From contig JAOZRM010000059.1 in assembly GCA_029940175.1 (NCBI GenBank), forward strand, positions 1,934 through 15,170: a stretch of DNA of 13,237 bases, written 5' to 3'. The translations under genes were made by a program, and so were the position numbers. The notes beneath the pieces are model-generated. The model was not told where the DNA came from and searched no databases. It worked only from the letters and a program-made list of their open reading frames with translations. Each line of letters starts with the position of its first letter. Position 1 is the first letter of the stretch. The DNA is from Candidatus Sabulitectum sp. Its GTDB lineage: Bacteria; Fermentibacterota; Fermentibacteria; Fermentibacterales; JCC-6. This document shows positions 13,221 to 13,237 of this stretch, piece by piece.

Positions 13221-13237
13221 ATGGAAGAAATCAAACT
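13221..13237 (+). CDS. Probable gene start, cut off by window edge
   Basis: ATG 13221 is preceded at 5 bases by GGAG (13212-13215) and reads MEEIK before the window ends. The spacing from the previous stop (27 bases) and the SD suggest the next gene of the same operon. Too little is present to say what it encodes. Confidence 0.4.

Noticed and set aside
1..13237. CRISPR array, tandem repeats, tRNA, rRNA or insertion sequence ends
   Set aside because: Reading through the window I saw no regularly spaced repeats, no cloverleaf-like segments and no transposase or terminal inverted repeats.

Overview
The window is bacterial chromosomal DNA: densely packed genes, very short gaps, stop/start overlaps of 4 to 13 bases and Shine-Dalgarno (SD) sites. 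No rRNA, tRNA, CRISPR array, IS element or phage gene was seen. Base composition looks mid-range and slightly AT-rich by eye (not computed). A two-subunit oxygen-sensitive class I fumarase, a malic enzyme, a hybrid histidine kinase and a NatAB-type exporter suggest an anaerobic or fermentative, probably Gram-negative bacterium. An uncultured FCB-group lineage is my low-confidence guess; the sequence does not settle it.

Layout. (1) 3-3772, plus strand: the C-terminal part of a hybrid sensor kinase (the 5' end lies outside the window), then 13 bases later fumarase alpha, overlapping fumarase beta, and malic enzyme. The enzymes form a short route fumarate -> malate -> pyruvate + CO2. (2) 6520-3766, minus strand: DUF985 cupin, PaaI-like hotdog thioesterase, alpha/beta hydrolase (TTG start) and an RlmL-like RNA methyltransferase. 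The last three are linked by 4-base overlaps. This operon meets the malic enzyme gene tail to tail with a 7-base overlap. (3) 6521-6667: divergent intergenic region with an 11-base palindrome. (4) 6668-8276, plus strand: a methyltransferase resembling the amino-sugar N,N-dimethyltransferases DesVI/TylM1, overlapping a DUF4438 gene. (5) 8413-9916: an unrecognised protein with a possible N-terminal zinc site, a GNAT acetyltransferase overlapping it by 4 bases, and a DUF523/TudS-like Fe-S protein. (6) 10022-12008: NatA/NatB-type ABC exporter, with TTG start, strong SD and a plausible sigma-70 promoter. (7) 12100-12744: serine-acetyltransferase-like hexapeptide transferase, TTG start. (8) 12873-13193: small three-helix membrane protein, followed by the first codons of another probable gene.

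The clearest functional module is fumarase-malic enzyme, possibly linked to the upstream sensor kinase. The other clusters mix recognisable families whose substrates cannot be read from sequence. The least explained items are the methyltransferase/DUF4438 pair and the 170-residue unknown protein coupled to the acetyltransferase.
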